Shown here: positions 7,882 to 16,340 of the stretch, piece after piece
Position numbering within the stretch: position 1 is the first letter of the stretch
How the letters are laid out: each line of letters begins with the position of its first letter
Source: Blastocatellia bacterium
Lineage (GTDB): Bacteria; Acidobacteriota; Blastocatellia; Pyrinomonadales; Pyrinomonadaceae
DNA length: 64,000 bases
Direction of reading: 5' to 3'
NCBI GenBank assembly: GCA_003168335.1
Contig: PMSM01000006.1
Location: 62,001-126,000 of the forward strand
Program-made: the position numbers and the translations under genes
The notes under the pieces: model-generated
Told to the model about the DNA's origin: nothing
What the model saw: only the letters and a program-made list of their open reading frames with translations
Databases searched by the model: none

Positions 7882-9105
7882 TCACCGTGAATCGATCAAC
7901 GCATTTGCCGGCAGACTCGGGTCGAGCACCTTCTCGGCTGTCTCAACACCCGCCACGGGAAGGTTTGCTGTCTCAATTAAACCGAGTTGCACCAACACTG
8001 AAGCCTGGTCCCAATAGATGTGTTCGTGAGCCAGCTTGCCGTCGCGAAAATGAACTATCACCACCAGCGGAATCTTCACGTGTTTCCCTGTCGGCGCCAC
8101 GCCGGGGAGCATCCAGTCCATTTTAATCGTGTGCGTGAATTCAAAAACCATCTCGTCAACCACGCGATCGACGCCGATAGTCCGAGAGACGGGTGTCATC
8201 GAAGTGTCCGGCGGCATCTGTGGAATGAACCGCTGCGAATAGAACTCGCGAAGTTGATCGTGGCCGACACCGCCGGTAAGAACCGGGATGTGATTGACGT
8301 AAGCGTCCGTCACCATCGTCTCCAGGGTGTCTTCCGTGTCACGCGTGGCGAATTCGTACTTGACGTGTTCGTCCCAAGCGTCAGACAAAGACTTCTGTGC
8401 GCTCGCGATTCCCTCACCCGCGAGATTGCGCACGAAGAATTCCAGCGCGCGCAGATTCGCAAGTTCCGCTGCGTTAGCGTCATAGTGGTCGCCGCCCAGA
8501 CGTCCGAATGCATGATCTTGTTCGGGGTAATCGTGAATCGTGACCAACGAATTCGCATCGAGAGTTGCGTGAATCTGCTGCTGCGCTGCGGGCAGACAGT
8601 ACTGATCTTTTTCCGCGATGTGCAGCATCAGCGGCGAGCTGAGGCTCCCGGCTTCAGCCAAAGATTTTTCGATACCTACACCGTAGTAACCAACAGCGCA
8701 ATCCGGTTTGAAGCGAACTGACAGCAACCACGCAAGATTACCTCCGAGACAAAACCCAACCGCGCCCACCCGCCCGCTGCACGAAGGATGTTTGCGCAGA
8801 AACTCGACCGCAGCCGCCGAATCCTCGACTGCCTTCGCCTCATCCAGTCCCTGGTAAAGCTGAAATGCTTTCTGCCATTCGGCTTCTGTTTGATCAGTTA
8901 ACTGAATGCCCGGTTCCTGACGCCAAAACAGATCGGGACAAACGGCAACGAATCCGCGGGCCGCGTACCAATCACAGACGCTGCGCAGGTACTCGTTGAC
9001 GCCAAAAATTTCCTGCAACACGACAATCCCCGGGCCGTAGCCGCTCGCGGGCAACGCCATGTAGGCGTCAAACTCTCCGCCATCGAAAGATTTCAAGGTA
9101 ACCAT
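7882..9105 (-). CDS. Dienelactone hydrolase fused to a SnoaL-like domain
   Basis: 407 residues. Residues 1-230 are a dienelactone hydrolase with the catalytic triad Cys119 (GFCLGG), Asp167 and His198 (DHAFGR), plus Glu32 that activates the Cys in the family. This domain opens cyclic esters such as dienelactone in aromatic degradation, though many relatives act on other esters. Residues about 235-380 match the SnoaL/NTF2-like fold, with features such as YVNHIPVLTGG and HIYWDQASVLVQLGL that resemble ester-cyclase-like proteins. The two domains usually come as separate proteins. It has no signal peptide, so is cytoplasmic. No ring-cleavage genes lie nearby. Confidence 0.85.
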   Translation of the reverse strand: MVTLKSFDGGEFDAYMALPASGYGPGIVVLQEIFGVNEYLRSVCDWYAARGFVAVCPDLFWRQEPGIQLTDQTEAEWQKAFQLYQGLDEAKAVEDSAAAVEFLRKHPSCSGRVGAVGFCLGGNLAWLLSVRFKPDCAVGYYGVGIEKSLAEAGSLSSPLMLHIAEKDQYCLPAAQQQIHATLDANSLVTIHDYPEQDHAFGRLGGDHYDANAAELANLRALEFFVRNLAGEGIASAQKSLSDAWDEHVKYEFATRDTEDTLETMVTDAYVNHIPVLTGGVGHDQLREFYSQRFIPQMPPDTSMTPVSRTIGVDRVVDEMVFEFTHTIKMDWMLPGVAPTGKHVKIPLVVIVHFRDGKLAHEHIYWDQASVLVQLGLIETANLPVAGVETAEKVLDPSLPANALIDSR

Positions 9106-9188
9106 GTCGGATTAGTCTTCACCCCAACAGAGAGATGATAAGGCGGCGCTAAGATTAGCAAGTTTATCTGGGAGTACCAACTCTCATT

Positions 9189-9303
9189 GCTGGGAGCGCG
9201 GACGTCTCGTCCGCACTGAGCGCGAAGCGCGAAAATTAATGCATCGTACGAATAGCAGCTAGCGCCGGCGGCGCTGTGCGGACGAGACGTCCGCGCTCCC
9301 AGC
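9189..9303. repeat. Element with perfect 28-bp inverted ends
   Basis: Positions 9189-9216 and 9276-9303 are exact reverse complements over 28 bases, and each arm contains its own hairpin GCGGACG-TCT-CGTCCGC. The 59-base centre holds GCGCGAAGCGC-type palindromes. A single related arm is read in frame inside the membrane protein gene near 56490-56515. It lies between addA and the dienelactone hydrolase gene. Confidence 0.85.
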
Positions 9304-9375
9304 GAAATGGGACCCCTTTGTCTTCACACGGGCGCGCACCCAACAGAACTTCGCACGACGGGCTCCAACGTTCCT

Positions 9376-12300
9376 TTAGTCTCGGTGCTGCCGGAGCCAC
9401 TCACGTCCGGCCGGACACAACTCAAGAAAGTTGCAAATGCGACAGTGCGTCGCGGGCAAAGGCGGAAACAGATCCGCGTCGAGCGTGCCGTCCAGGGCGG
9501 CGATCGAAAGCATTGCATCGTCAATCGCACGCGCGCAGGTATCCTGATCCAATAGTGAAGCCGGCAAGCTGATCTCCACGTTGGGATCGATGAAGTGGAG
9601 AGTGGCGCGCAGACTGTTTATCTTGAACTCATTCGCCAACGGGGTGCCTGGGGATTCGTTAACCCGGTCGCCTCCACCATCCCAAGCGGGCTGCCCGCTT
9701 GGGGACCCCGGTCCGCTCCCGGTTCTGTGCCCGAGCAGCGCGCGCAAGGAGAGCGCGTATGACTGCATTTGCAGTTGATAATCGCGTGCGACAGCTTCAG
9801 CTTGCTCTTCGATCGACAGCTCCGGCTCAACAACCGACCCGGCGGCGCTGGGAATAACCTGCGCGGGGACTTCTTCGGAAACAGCTTCGAAGTTAAAGAA
9901 GGCCTGCGCAGATTTCGACGTTATCACACCTATCTCATCTATCTCAGCGCGAGGCGTTAATGCCGGCTTGGCTGGCGAGGGTATGGCGGTTGCCGCCAAG
10001 GTTTGCCGCGGTTTGGCGTCCGTCTGCGCCGGTGAACGAAAACGGTTGGTCTTGAAATCGATAATTTCAACGTCAAGCCCCGCGCCATTAACACTCGGAG
10101 TAATCAGCAGCTTGTCGATCGTGCCGGTGAGAATTCCCAAAGGCCGGCGCAGGCGAAAGCGCAGCTCGCTCCAGAGACCCGGTGAAGAAGATTTCGGATT
10201 GCGAAGTTCGAATTTCGAATCGACAGTTTCATCACTAACTCGCTGCGCCGCAGTCACGCGCTGGAAGACATCACTGGCGAGATAGTTTTGCGCCAGGGGC
10301 ATCAGGTCAGACACAGCTTGCTCAGGATCAATTTCGAAAGCGCGTCCTGCAAGTTCTGCCTGTCGCTGCGAGACAACGTCCTCGAAACTTTTCCGCAGAC
10401 GCGTCTCTGGTTCATCGCCCTCGACAAAGGTTTCGCAGAAGCGGTGAATCACCGCGCCTTTCAGAGTTGCGGTGAGATTCGCCGGCGGCTCCGGGGCTTC
10501 GGCGTCGTTCCAGACTCGGCGCTCTTCCTTACCGGGCGCCTTCAGCATCCGATCGAAATAGTATTGCCGCGTGCAACGCTGAAAGTTGATTAGTTGCGTC
10601 ACGCTAAAACGCCGCAGCACCTGGCCCTGCTCTGGCTGGATCTCACCCAGCAAAGGAAATAACTCATCGAATGGCCGCGCCAGGTCGACAGTTTCTTCGT
10701 CTGCTTCGTCGACCACGATTGGCGCAGTCGAACTTGACGACCAAAGACCCTGGCGCTCGCGATCCACCGTAACCTGGACCTGCACGTCATCGCCGAAAGT
10801 CACCAGGCCGCTCTGCGCGTGTTCGTCTAACTCGAGCGCCTGCCAGATCCACGCCAGCCATTGCTCGCGATCGGTTTTCGTTAGGTTCTTGAGATCTTTC
10901 TCAGCGACCGCACCCGAAAGAACCAGCCGGTCCTCGGCCCGGGTAGCCGCAACGTAAAGCAGGCGCATGCTTTCGAATTCTTCGCGCCAGCGATTGCGCT
11001 GACGCAGTTCATTGAAGAGCGCGCCGCGGACCGTCTGGCCGCGTCCGTCAGGAATGCGCACAGTCAAACCTTTGTGGCGATCAAGAATGAATGAATTCTC
11101 TCGCCGGATTGGTTCGCGGTGCAGATCCGGAATGATGACGACGGGAAACTCGAGTCCCTTGGCCTGATGGATCGTCATCAAACGCACGACGTTTGCCGAC
11201 TCGTCCATCTGACCCTCGCCTTCGCGGCCGCCGATGGCTTCAAACTCTTCGACGTAATGAACAAAGTCGCGAATCAGGTGACCGGACTTTTCAAACTGCT
11301 CAGCCAGGCGGAAGAGCTTCTCGACATTGGCGACGCGTTGGGCGCCATCGAAGTTGGCGGCAATGACCGTCATGAATTCCGATGCGGTGACGGCGTAACG
11401 CAAAAGCTCAGCAATGCCGTAACGATGGCGCCGTGGGATGAGCGATTCCAACAAAGATGACGCGCGATCAAGCGCCGAGTTGTCATCCTCGTCGATGAAT
11501 TGAATCTCCCGGTGGCGGCGCAACGCGCGCGGCAAATTGCGCCGGCGCAGACGCTCCGGATCGTCTTCCCCCACTAACGGCGCGCAGCGCAGAGCCAGCA
11601 ACGCGTTGTCCGAAATTCCGCAGAGCGGCGAACGCAACACGGCGGCCAAGGCCAGTTCGTCGGTGGTGTTATCAAGAAAGCGCAGCAGTTGAATCAGATC
11701 GGTAATTTCTTCGCGCTGATAGAAGCCCTTCCCCTGCACCGTCAAGTAAGGAATGCCGGCGCGTCGCAGGGCGCTTTCGTACGTCCACACACCAGTGAAC
11801 GCGCGGAGCAGGATGGCGACGTTGCCGTATTTGAAGTGGCCCAGACTTAAGTCTGGGGATGCGGCGTTACACAGACTGAAGTCTGTGCCACTCACCAGCG
11901 TTCTGATTCGCGCGGCCACCTGCTCCGCGTCACGCTCTTGCGGTCCTAACGGGTCGCGTTCTTCCGCACCATCGTCTGATTCGTCAGGCGAGCTTTCGGG
12001 CAGTGCGCTGACCAGCAACTCAACCAGAGGTGGCTCGTGTTCGACGCCACGCTGGGCCGTGCTCGGCTCATGTTTGACATAGCCGAGTTGTCCTAATGCA
12101 TCGAGGGGAACTTCAGTGCGTGCCTGGAAGATTTTTGCGAACAGGAAATTGAAAGAATCAATCAGAGGTTTCTGGCTGCGAAAATTCAGGTGCAATGGCT
12201 GCTGCACGCCCCCGCCCTCTTCAATGGCTGCGGTCATCTCGCTAAAGACGTCGACATCGGCGCCGCGAAAGCCGTAGATGGATTGTTTGCGATCGCCAAC

Positions 12301-13503
12301 AATGAACAGATTCGTGCCGCGTATCAGCGCCAGCTTCTTCAACAGATCGCGCTGCAAACCATTGGTGTCCTGGAATTCGTCGACGAGAAAAAATCGATAA
12401 CGGTCGGTGCCGCGATTAACAACCTCCGGCCGGGCTAAAAGTTGCAAAGCCCGTAGTTGTAGATCGTCGAAATCGAGTACTGAGAGACGTTGCTTTTCAT
12501 TGTCCAGACGGCGGTCGATCTCGCCGAGGAGCTTGAGCATCGCCAGCGAATAATCCTTCGCCAGCAGATCAAAACCTGTCGATGGGACTTTCCCTCGAAG
12601 CCTTTCCGCGGTCGTTGAATCGCGGCCCCAAAGTGAGTCGTCCAGCTGCTCGATCACCGGATGACTGCCTTTTTTCGGACGCGCTTCCCACAAATCTTCA
12701 ATCGCCTGACAATAGGCGGCGATCGTTTTTTCAGTTGGTGGCTGCGCGAGAAGCGCACGCAACGAAGGCCACTCCTGCTCAGCTTTGATTCGCTTTTCTT
12801 CAGCTGCTTTGGGCAGCCGCCGCGCCGCGAGCAGGTTATCCATTTGCTGGTCCAGATCCTTCAACGCGGAATCATAGTCTTTCGAGGAAGCATGATTCGC
12901 GGCCGTCAGCTTCTCGGTCGCTGCCAGGGACAGGCCCTCTCCGCGGTACTTGCGATGAAGCTCCGCCAGCGCAGTGGCCAGTGCCGCGCGGCCGGCGCCC
13001 TGCGCCAACTGAATTATCTTTTCGTTCCCGTGGTGGATGGCGTCGGCAAGCGTTTCTTCGACGACCGCTTCGAGCAGCATCGCCGCCTGATGCTCGTCAA
13101 GCAGCATGAACTGCGGATCGATGTTGGCTTCGACCGGAAATTCGTGAAGCAGACGCGAGCAGAACCCGTGAATCGTCGTAATGACGGCGCCTTCCAGAGC
13201 ACGCTTGTGACGCAACCACGTTTGCCGTTCGTTACCGGAAGTCGCGCGTAGTAACGCATCAATCTTTTCGCGCACCCGTTGGCGCATTTCGTTCGCGGCG
13301 CGATTCGTAAACGTGATCGCTACGATGTTATCGACAGAGATTTTCCTGGTGCGCAGAATCTCCAGATAGCGCTCGACCAGCACGAAGGTCTTGCCCGCAC
13401 CCGGACCGGCAGTGACGGAGACGTGGCGGTCGAGAGTGTGCGCGGCGATTTCTTGCTCAGGCTTCAGTTGGCGAGGTCTTGAATTAGAGAGATTATTGTC
13501 CAT
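9376..13503 (-). CDS. addA: AddA-like ATP-dependent helicase-nuclease
   Basis: 1375 residues, a usual size for AddA. The N-terminal half is a UvrD-type superfamily 1 helicase: Walker A AGPGAGKT at 32-39, ITFTNRAANEMRQRV at 63-77, and the Walker B VDEFQDTN near 374. The C-terminal quarter is a RecB-type nuclease with IDFKTN near 1148 and a terminal Cys cluster HCRICNFLELC. In the family, AddA works with AddB to resect double-strand breaks and degrade foreign DNA; no AddB is in this window. Two stretches, residues about 537-556 and 1255-1290, are encoded by palindromic repeats (11836-11891 and around 9682-9702) and look like in-frame insertions, the first just before YGNVAILLRAF. The protein is otherwise intact. 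A PcrA/RecB-like stand-alone enzyme is the alternative. Confidence 0.88.
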   Translation of the reverse strand: MDNNLSNSRPRQLKPEQEIAAHTLDRHVSVTAGPGAGKTFVLVERYLEILRTRKISVDNIVAITFTNRAANEMRQRVREKIDALLRATSGNERQTWLRHKRALEGAVITTIHGFCSRLLHEFPVEANIDPQFMLLDEHQAAMLLEAVVEETLADAIHHGNEKIIQLAQGAGRAALATALAELHRKYRGEGLSLAATEKLTAANHASSKDYDSALKDLDQQMDNLLAARRLPKAAEEKRIKAEQEWPSLRALLAQPPTEKTIAAYCQAIEDLWEARPKKGSHPVIEQLDDSLWGRDSTTAERLRGKVPSTGFDLLAKDYSLAMLKLLGEIDRRLDNEKQRLSVLDFDDLQLRALQLLARPEVVNRGTDRYRFFLVDEFQDTNGLQRDLLKKLALIRGTNLFIVGDRKQSIYGFRGADVDVFSEMTAAIEEGGGVQQPLHLNFRSQKPLIDSFNFLFAKIFQARTEVPLDALGQLGYVKHEPSTAQRGVEHEPPLVELLVSALPESSPDESDDGAEERDPLGPQERDAEQVAARIRTLVSGTDFSLCNAASPDLSLGHFKYGNVAILLRAFTGVWTYESALRRAGIPYLTVQGKGFYQREEITDLIQLLRFLDNTTDELALAAVLRSPLCGISDNALLALRCAPLVGEDDPERLRRRNLPRALRRHREIQFIDEDDNSALDRASSLLESLIPRRHRYGIAELLRYAVTASEFMTVIAANFDGAQRVANVEKLFRLAEQFEKSGHLIRDFVHYVEEFEAIGGREGEGQMDESANVVRLMTIHQAKGLEFPVVIIPDLHREPIRRENSFILDRHKGLTVRIPDGRGQTVRGALFNELRQRNRWREEFESMRLLYVAATRAEDRLVLSGAVAEKDLKNLTKTDREQWLAWIWQALELDEHAQSGLVTFGDDVQVQVTVDRERQGLWSSSSTAPIVVDEADEETVDLARPFDELFPLLGEIQPEQGQVLRRFSVTQLINFQRCTRQYYFDRMLKAPGKEERRVWNDAEAPEPPANLTATLKGAVIHRFCETFVEGDEPETRLRKSFEDVVSQRQAELAGRAFEIDPEQAVSDLMPLAQNYLASDVFQRVTAAQRVSDETVDSKFELRNPKSSSPGLWSELRFRLRRPLGILTGTIDKLLITPSVNGAGLDVEIIDFKTNRFRSPAQTDAKPRQTLAATAIPSPAKPALTPRAEIDEIGVITSKSAQAFFNFEAVSEEVPAQVIPSAAGSVVEPELSIEEQAEAVARDYQLQMQSYALSLRALLGHRTGSGPGSPSGQPAWDGGGDRVNESPGTPLANEFKINSLRATLHFIDPNVEISLPASLLDQDTCARAIDDAMLSIAALDGTLDADLFPPLPATHCRICNFLELCPAGREWLRQHRD
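9682..9702. repeat. Palindrome in frame in addA, C-terminal copy
   Basis: CCAAGCGGGCTGCCCGCTTGG is a 9-10 bp stem with a tiny loop, read as part of a Gly/Pro/Ser-rich segment between two nuclease-domain blocks of the AddA-like protein. Confidence 0.7.
11836..11891. repeat. Twin palindrome in frame in addA, helicase domain
   Basis: The outer ends are GTGGC and GCCAC. Inside are CCAGACTTAAGTCTGG and CACAGACTGAAGTCTGTG. Read on the minus strand it gives SGTDFSLCNAASPDLSLGHF, immediately before the conserved helicase strand YGNVAILLRAF. Confidence 0.75.
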
Positions 13504-13692
13504 GGCGGCGATCGAGGAGCGGTTCGAGTCCGCTGCAGCGGGCTTTCCCGCAGGGTTACCAGACCAGCGCCTTTAGCGCTGGGCAAGTACGACTCGACTT
13601 CTAGATTAGCGCGCTTTAGCGCGCTTACGAAATCAGCACAACTAAAAAAGCCCGCTAAAGCGGGCTTGGTATTTCTCGGGAGGCGCAATCTA
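13504..13692. repeat. Palindromic repeat block between addA and the M1-like gene
   Basis: Contains CAGCGCCTTTAGCGCTG, TTAGCGCGCTTTAGCGCGCTTA and AAGCCCGCTAAAGCGGGCTT. The last hairpin is preceded by six A bases, which on the minus strand gives a GC-rich stem followed by a U-run. It could therefore terminate the transcript of the M1-like gene reading leftwards. The same repeat types recur at 26400-26688 and 37590-37966. No gene. Confidence 0.6.
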
Positions 13693-13793
13693 TGGAGTGC
13701 GCCGGCAGAGCGAAGCGTCGACGGCGCTTTGGATGCGGCGGATCCCATCAAGAATCCAAAGCGGTGTCGCGCTCCGCTTGCCACCGCACTCCA
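13693..13793. repeat. Twin-hairpin repeat, TGGAGTGC family, long variant
   Basis: TGGAGTGC and GCACTCCA ends enclose two longer hairpins, GCCG...CGGC and GGTG...CACC, with inner GAGCGAAGCGTCGAC and GTCGCGCTCCGC-like loops. It ends 4 bases before the stop codon of the M1-like gene. Confidence 0.75.
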
Positions 13794-13796
13794 AAA

Positions 13797-15848
13797 TTAG
13801 AATTCGCCCGGCGCGTTCTGCGCCTGTTCAGCGGGAGCTTTGGGATCGAATGGGATGTTGATGAACTTCTTTGCTACGGCCTGCGCGTTATCATAGTTGC
13901 TGCCGGCCTGCAGGGCTTTGTTGTATTCATAGACGGCCTTGGGCCGGTCACCCTTGGCGTCGTAGGCGTTGCCGCGTTTGATGTGGGCCCAGGTCTCGAT
14001 CCACTCCGCCTTGCTGCTGGTTCCGTCGATCGCCGCCTGGAAATTGTCGAGCGCCAGCTGCCAGTTCTTCTGTTCGAAGTAAACCAGGCCCAGATTGTAA
14101 TAAACCCAGGCGTTGTTGCGATCGAGTTTCAGCGCCGCTTCCAGTTGCTGCTGGGCCTCGGCATACTGACCTTCCTTAAACAGTTCGATGCCGCGACGCG
14201 CCACGATCGAGATCTTCAGATCGTCGGACATGCGCAGAATCTTGTCGTTCGGATCGACCTCGGCGTTAATCGGCTGGCCGTTCGACTCGAAATCAAAATC
14301 TTCACTCCGGCCGTCGAGGTACAGGACCTTCGTTTGCGAGTCGCCTTCCGAATGCAATGTCAAATCGACGGGCAGGTGCAGGTTCTCGAAGTTCTGTCGC
14401 ACCGTGCCGCGGGTGCGAAACTTTCCGGCGCGCGTGCGAATGATTTGATAGTCAATACTGAACTCCGGCACGCCCGTCCCTTCGACCCACTGCGCAAAGA
14501 AGTAGCGCATGTTCTTACCGGCCACCTTCGAGGTCAAGCGCTCGAAATCGTCAATCGATGCGCTCTTGTTCCGGTACTGCTCGACAAACTTTCGCATCAA
14601 TTGCTGGAACTGCTCCTTGCCGAGCGTTTCGCGCAACATGCGAAATACCATCGCGCCTTTGTAGAACACGATCGACTGGTAAGCGGCTGATTGATCGTCG
14701 AGCGCTGACGGCGCCCGCACGATCGACGAAGTCTGTTCAAAGGTCAGCGCGCGTTCCTGCTCTTCGCGTTGCGCGGCGTCAAGTTGCGCACCCGTCAGCG
14801 CCGATTCACGCAGCGCGAATGCGCTCCACTCGGCCAGGCCCTGTGAAATCCACGCATCGTCGAAGGACTTCAGTCCGACAGTCTGACCCCACCATTGATA
14901 CGCGACCTCGCGCGTTAGCCGGTCTTCCGCGGCGGGTTTGGCTGAATCGAAGAACCGCGAAGCGAGCAAGAGAATTCCCGGCCCCGAATAAGCTTCCATC
15001 GTCTCGTCATCGGTTTGCGCGATGATGAAACGCGATCCGAAGGCGGGTGCGCCATACTCGTTGGTATAAAATTCCAGCGCGCGGCCCATCAGCTCGCCAT
15101 AATTGGTGATCCGATTTTCACTGCCGGGCTTAACGAAGAACTGCAACTCGTACTTTCCAAACCGCAGCGACTTGGCAACGTACTGACCGGCAACGAAATT
15201 CCCAATCAGGACGGGCTGCTTGTTGACGAAACGAAAACGCGTGGTCCCGGTCTTATCAACTTGCGGAGTGACCGGCTCGTCGCTAACGCCGCCGACCTGC
15301 ATTCCTGTCGGCACGATTACGGTGATGTCGGCGGTGGCCCGATCCACCGAATAATCGTGGAACGGAAACCAACGCGAGGCATACATCAGATACGAACCTT
15401 CAGGGCCAATGTACGCCAGTCGTTTGCTCGCCAGGGGACCACCTTCAGGAGAAGTCAGGGCGCCGCCCCAACGGATACGAACCGTCACCGGCTGGGCCGC
15501 GGGAACGACCTGGCCCAGATCGATCCGCACGTTCGGACCGAGCGTGCCCGCGCCCACAGAATCCTGGACAAATCCCGTCAGCGCCTTGCCGTCTTTCTCG
15601 ACGCCGTCCACATGCAGCGACCCGTTCAATTCGAAAACAACCGAACGGGTAGCATCCTGCGGCACGAACGTAACATCTGCGCCGGCGCGCAGGGTGTGCT
15701 CGTCGGGATTCAACTGGACCTCGATGTGATAGTTAGTAACGTCGTAGCGAGATCCGGGAACGGTTTGCGCGCGGGCGGTCGCTCCAAACGAGCAGACGGC
15801 AAGTGCCAGCACTACATTGCGACAGGAGAGAAGATCAGTTCTAAGCAT
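13797..15848 (-). CDS. M1 aminopeptidase homologue lacking zinc ligands, with TPR domain
   Basis: 683 residues from the ATG at 15848, which begins a signal peptide (MLRTDLLSCRNVVLALAVC, cut near ARAQT). An ATG at 15911 would put a repeat-like NPINPTNP tract before it. The body aligns with M1 gluzincins: a beta N-terminal domain (SRYDVTNYHIEVQLNP) and the catalytic-domain landmark QWWGQTVGLKSFDDAWISQGLAEW. The zinc motif HEXXH-18-E reads REVAY-18-Q (Arg313, Tyr317, Gln336): all three ligands are lost while Glu314 stays. GAMEN is also missing (AYSGPGIL). Residues about 560-660 hold TPR repeats. So it is probably an exported, non-catalytic scaffold or binding protein. The three substitutions fall exactly at ligand positions. 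Confidence 0.85.
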   Translation of the reverse strand: MLRTDLLSCRNVVLALAVCSFGATARAQTVPGSRYDVTNYHIEVQLNPDEHTLRAGADVTFVPQDATRSVVFELNGSLHVDGVEKDGKALTGFVQDSVGAGTLGPNVRIDLGQVVPAAQPVTVRIRWGGALTSPEGGPLASKRLAYIGPEGSYLMYASRWFPFHDYSVDRATADITVIVPTGMQVGGVSDEPVTPQVDKTGTTRFRFVNKQPVLIGNFVAGQYVAKSLRFGKYELQFFVKPGSENRITNYGELMGRALEFYTNEYGAPAFGSRFIIAQTDDETMEAYSGPGILLLASRFFDSAKPAAEDRLTREVAYQWWGQTVGLKSFDDAWISQGLAEWSAFALRESALTGAQLDAAQREEQERALTFEQTSSIVRAPSALDDQSAAYQSIVFYKGAMVFRMLRETLGKEQFQQLMRKFVEQYRNKSASIDDFERLTSKVAGKNMRYFFAQWVEGTGVPEFSIDYQIIRTRAGKFRTRGTVRQNFENLHLPVDLTLHSEGDSQTKVLYLDGRSEDFDFESNGQPINAEVDPNDKILRMSDDLKISIVARRGIELFKEGQYAEAQQQLEAALKLDRNNAWVYYNLGLVYFEQKNWQLALDNFQAAIDGTSSKAEWIETWAHIKRGNAYDAKGDRPKAVYEYNKALQAGSNYDNAQAVAKKFINIPFDPKAPAEQAQNAPGEF

Positions 15849-16340
15849 AGCTGCGATCGGATTAGTCGGATTAATCGGATTAGTGACGAGCATTATAGTT
15901 CGACGTATCACTTGCCCGCCAGCGCGGGCCCCCTAGCAACCTTGGGCGTCGTCTTGGATGGCCGGAACGCGGGTGCGGTTGGCCGCCTTCTCTGTGAAAA
16001 CCATCCCGATGTGGTCGGATTGCCTTTGTCAGTCGGGATCCTGGTCATCAAACAAATGCCGCATTGATTCATCCGGCTCGCTGCAAACTCGAAATTCCGG
16101 AAGAGCGCCGGGACTTCCGCGCACCCGGTTTTCGCGATTTGACGTAACCGCCAACGAATAGTCGGGGTTACCAAAAGTTTGAAAGACTAAAACCTCTGCT
16201 TGACAGGTCGCGCCCGGGCGCATAGATTCAGTCTCGTTTCGCTTCAGACAAACCTGCGAGGGACTGCCAGGCAATGGCTCTTTCGTCGTACGCCAAAAAT
16301 CCGCAGTGCTACTGCTCGATTCTAACCAGGAGTTTTTCGT
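15849..16340. other. Divergent intergenic region
   Basis: About 490 bases between the M1-like gene and the M16 pair. Near 15850-15890 there are direct repeats of CGGATTA. Otherwise I see only the putative promoter at 16200-16228 and an AGGAG ribosome site just before 16341. No supported gene lies here. Confidence 0.5.
16200..16228 (+). promoter_or_regulatory. Putative sigma-70-type promoter for the M16 operon
   Basis: TTGACA at 16200-16205, a 17-base spacer, then TAGATT at 16223-16228 (4 of 6 consensus bases). It would give a leader of about 105 bases before the M16 start at 16341, which is preceded by AGGAG. Read by eye only. Confidence 0.45.

Noticed and set aside
13692-14690. 332-codon open frame on the plus strand
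   Set aside because: Overlaps a repeat and runs antisense to the M1-like gene, with no family features.
13797-15848. Active M1 aminopeptidase
   Set aside because: The zinc ligands His, His and Glu are Arg, Tyr and Gln, and the GAMEN motif is missing.
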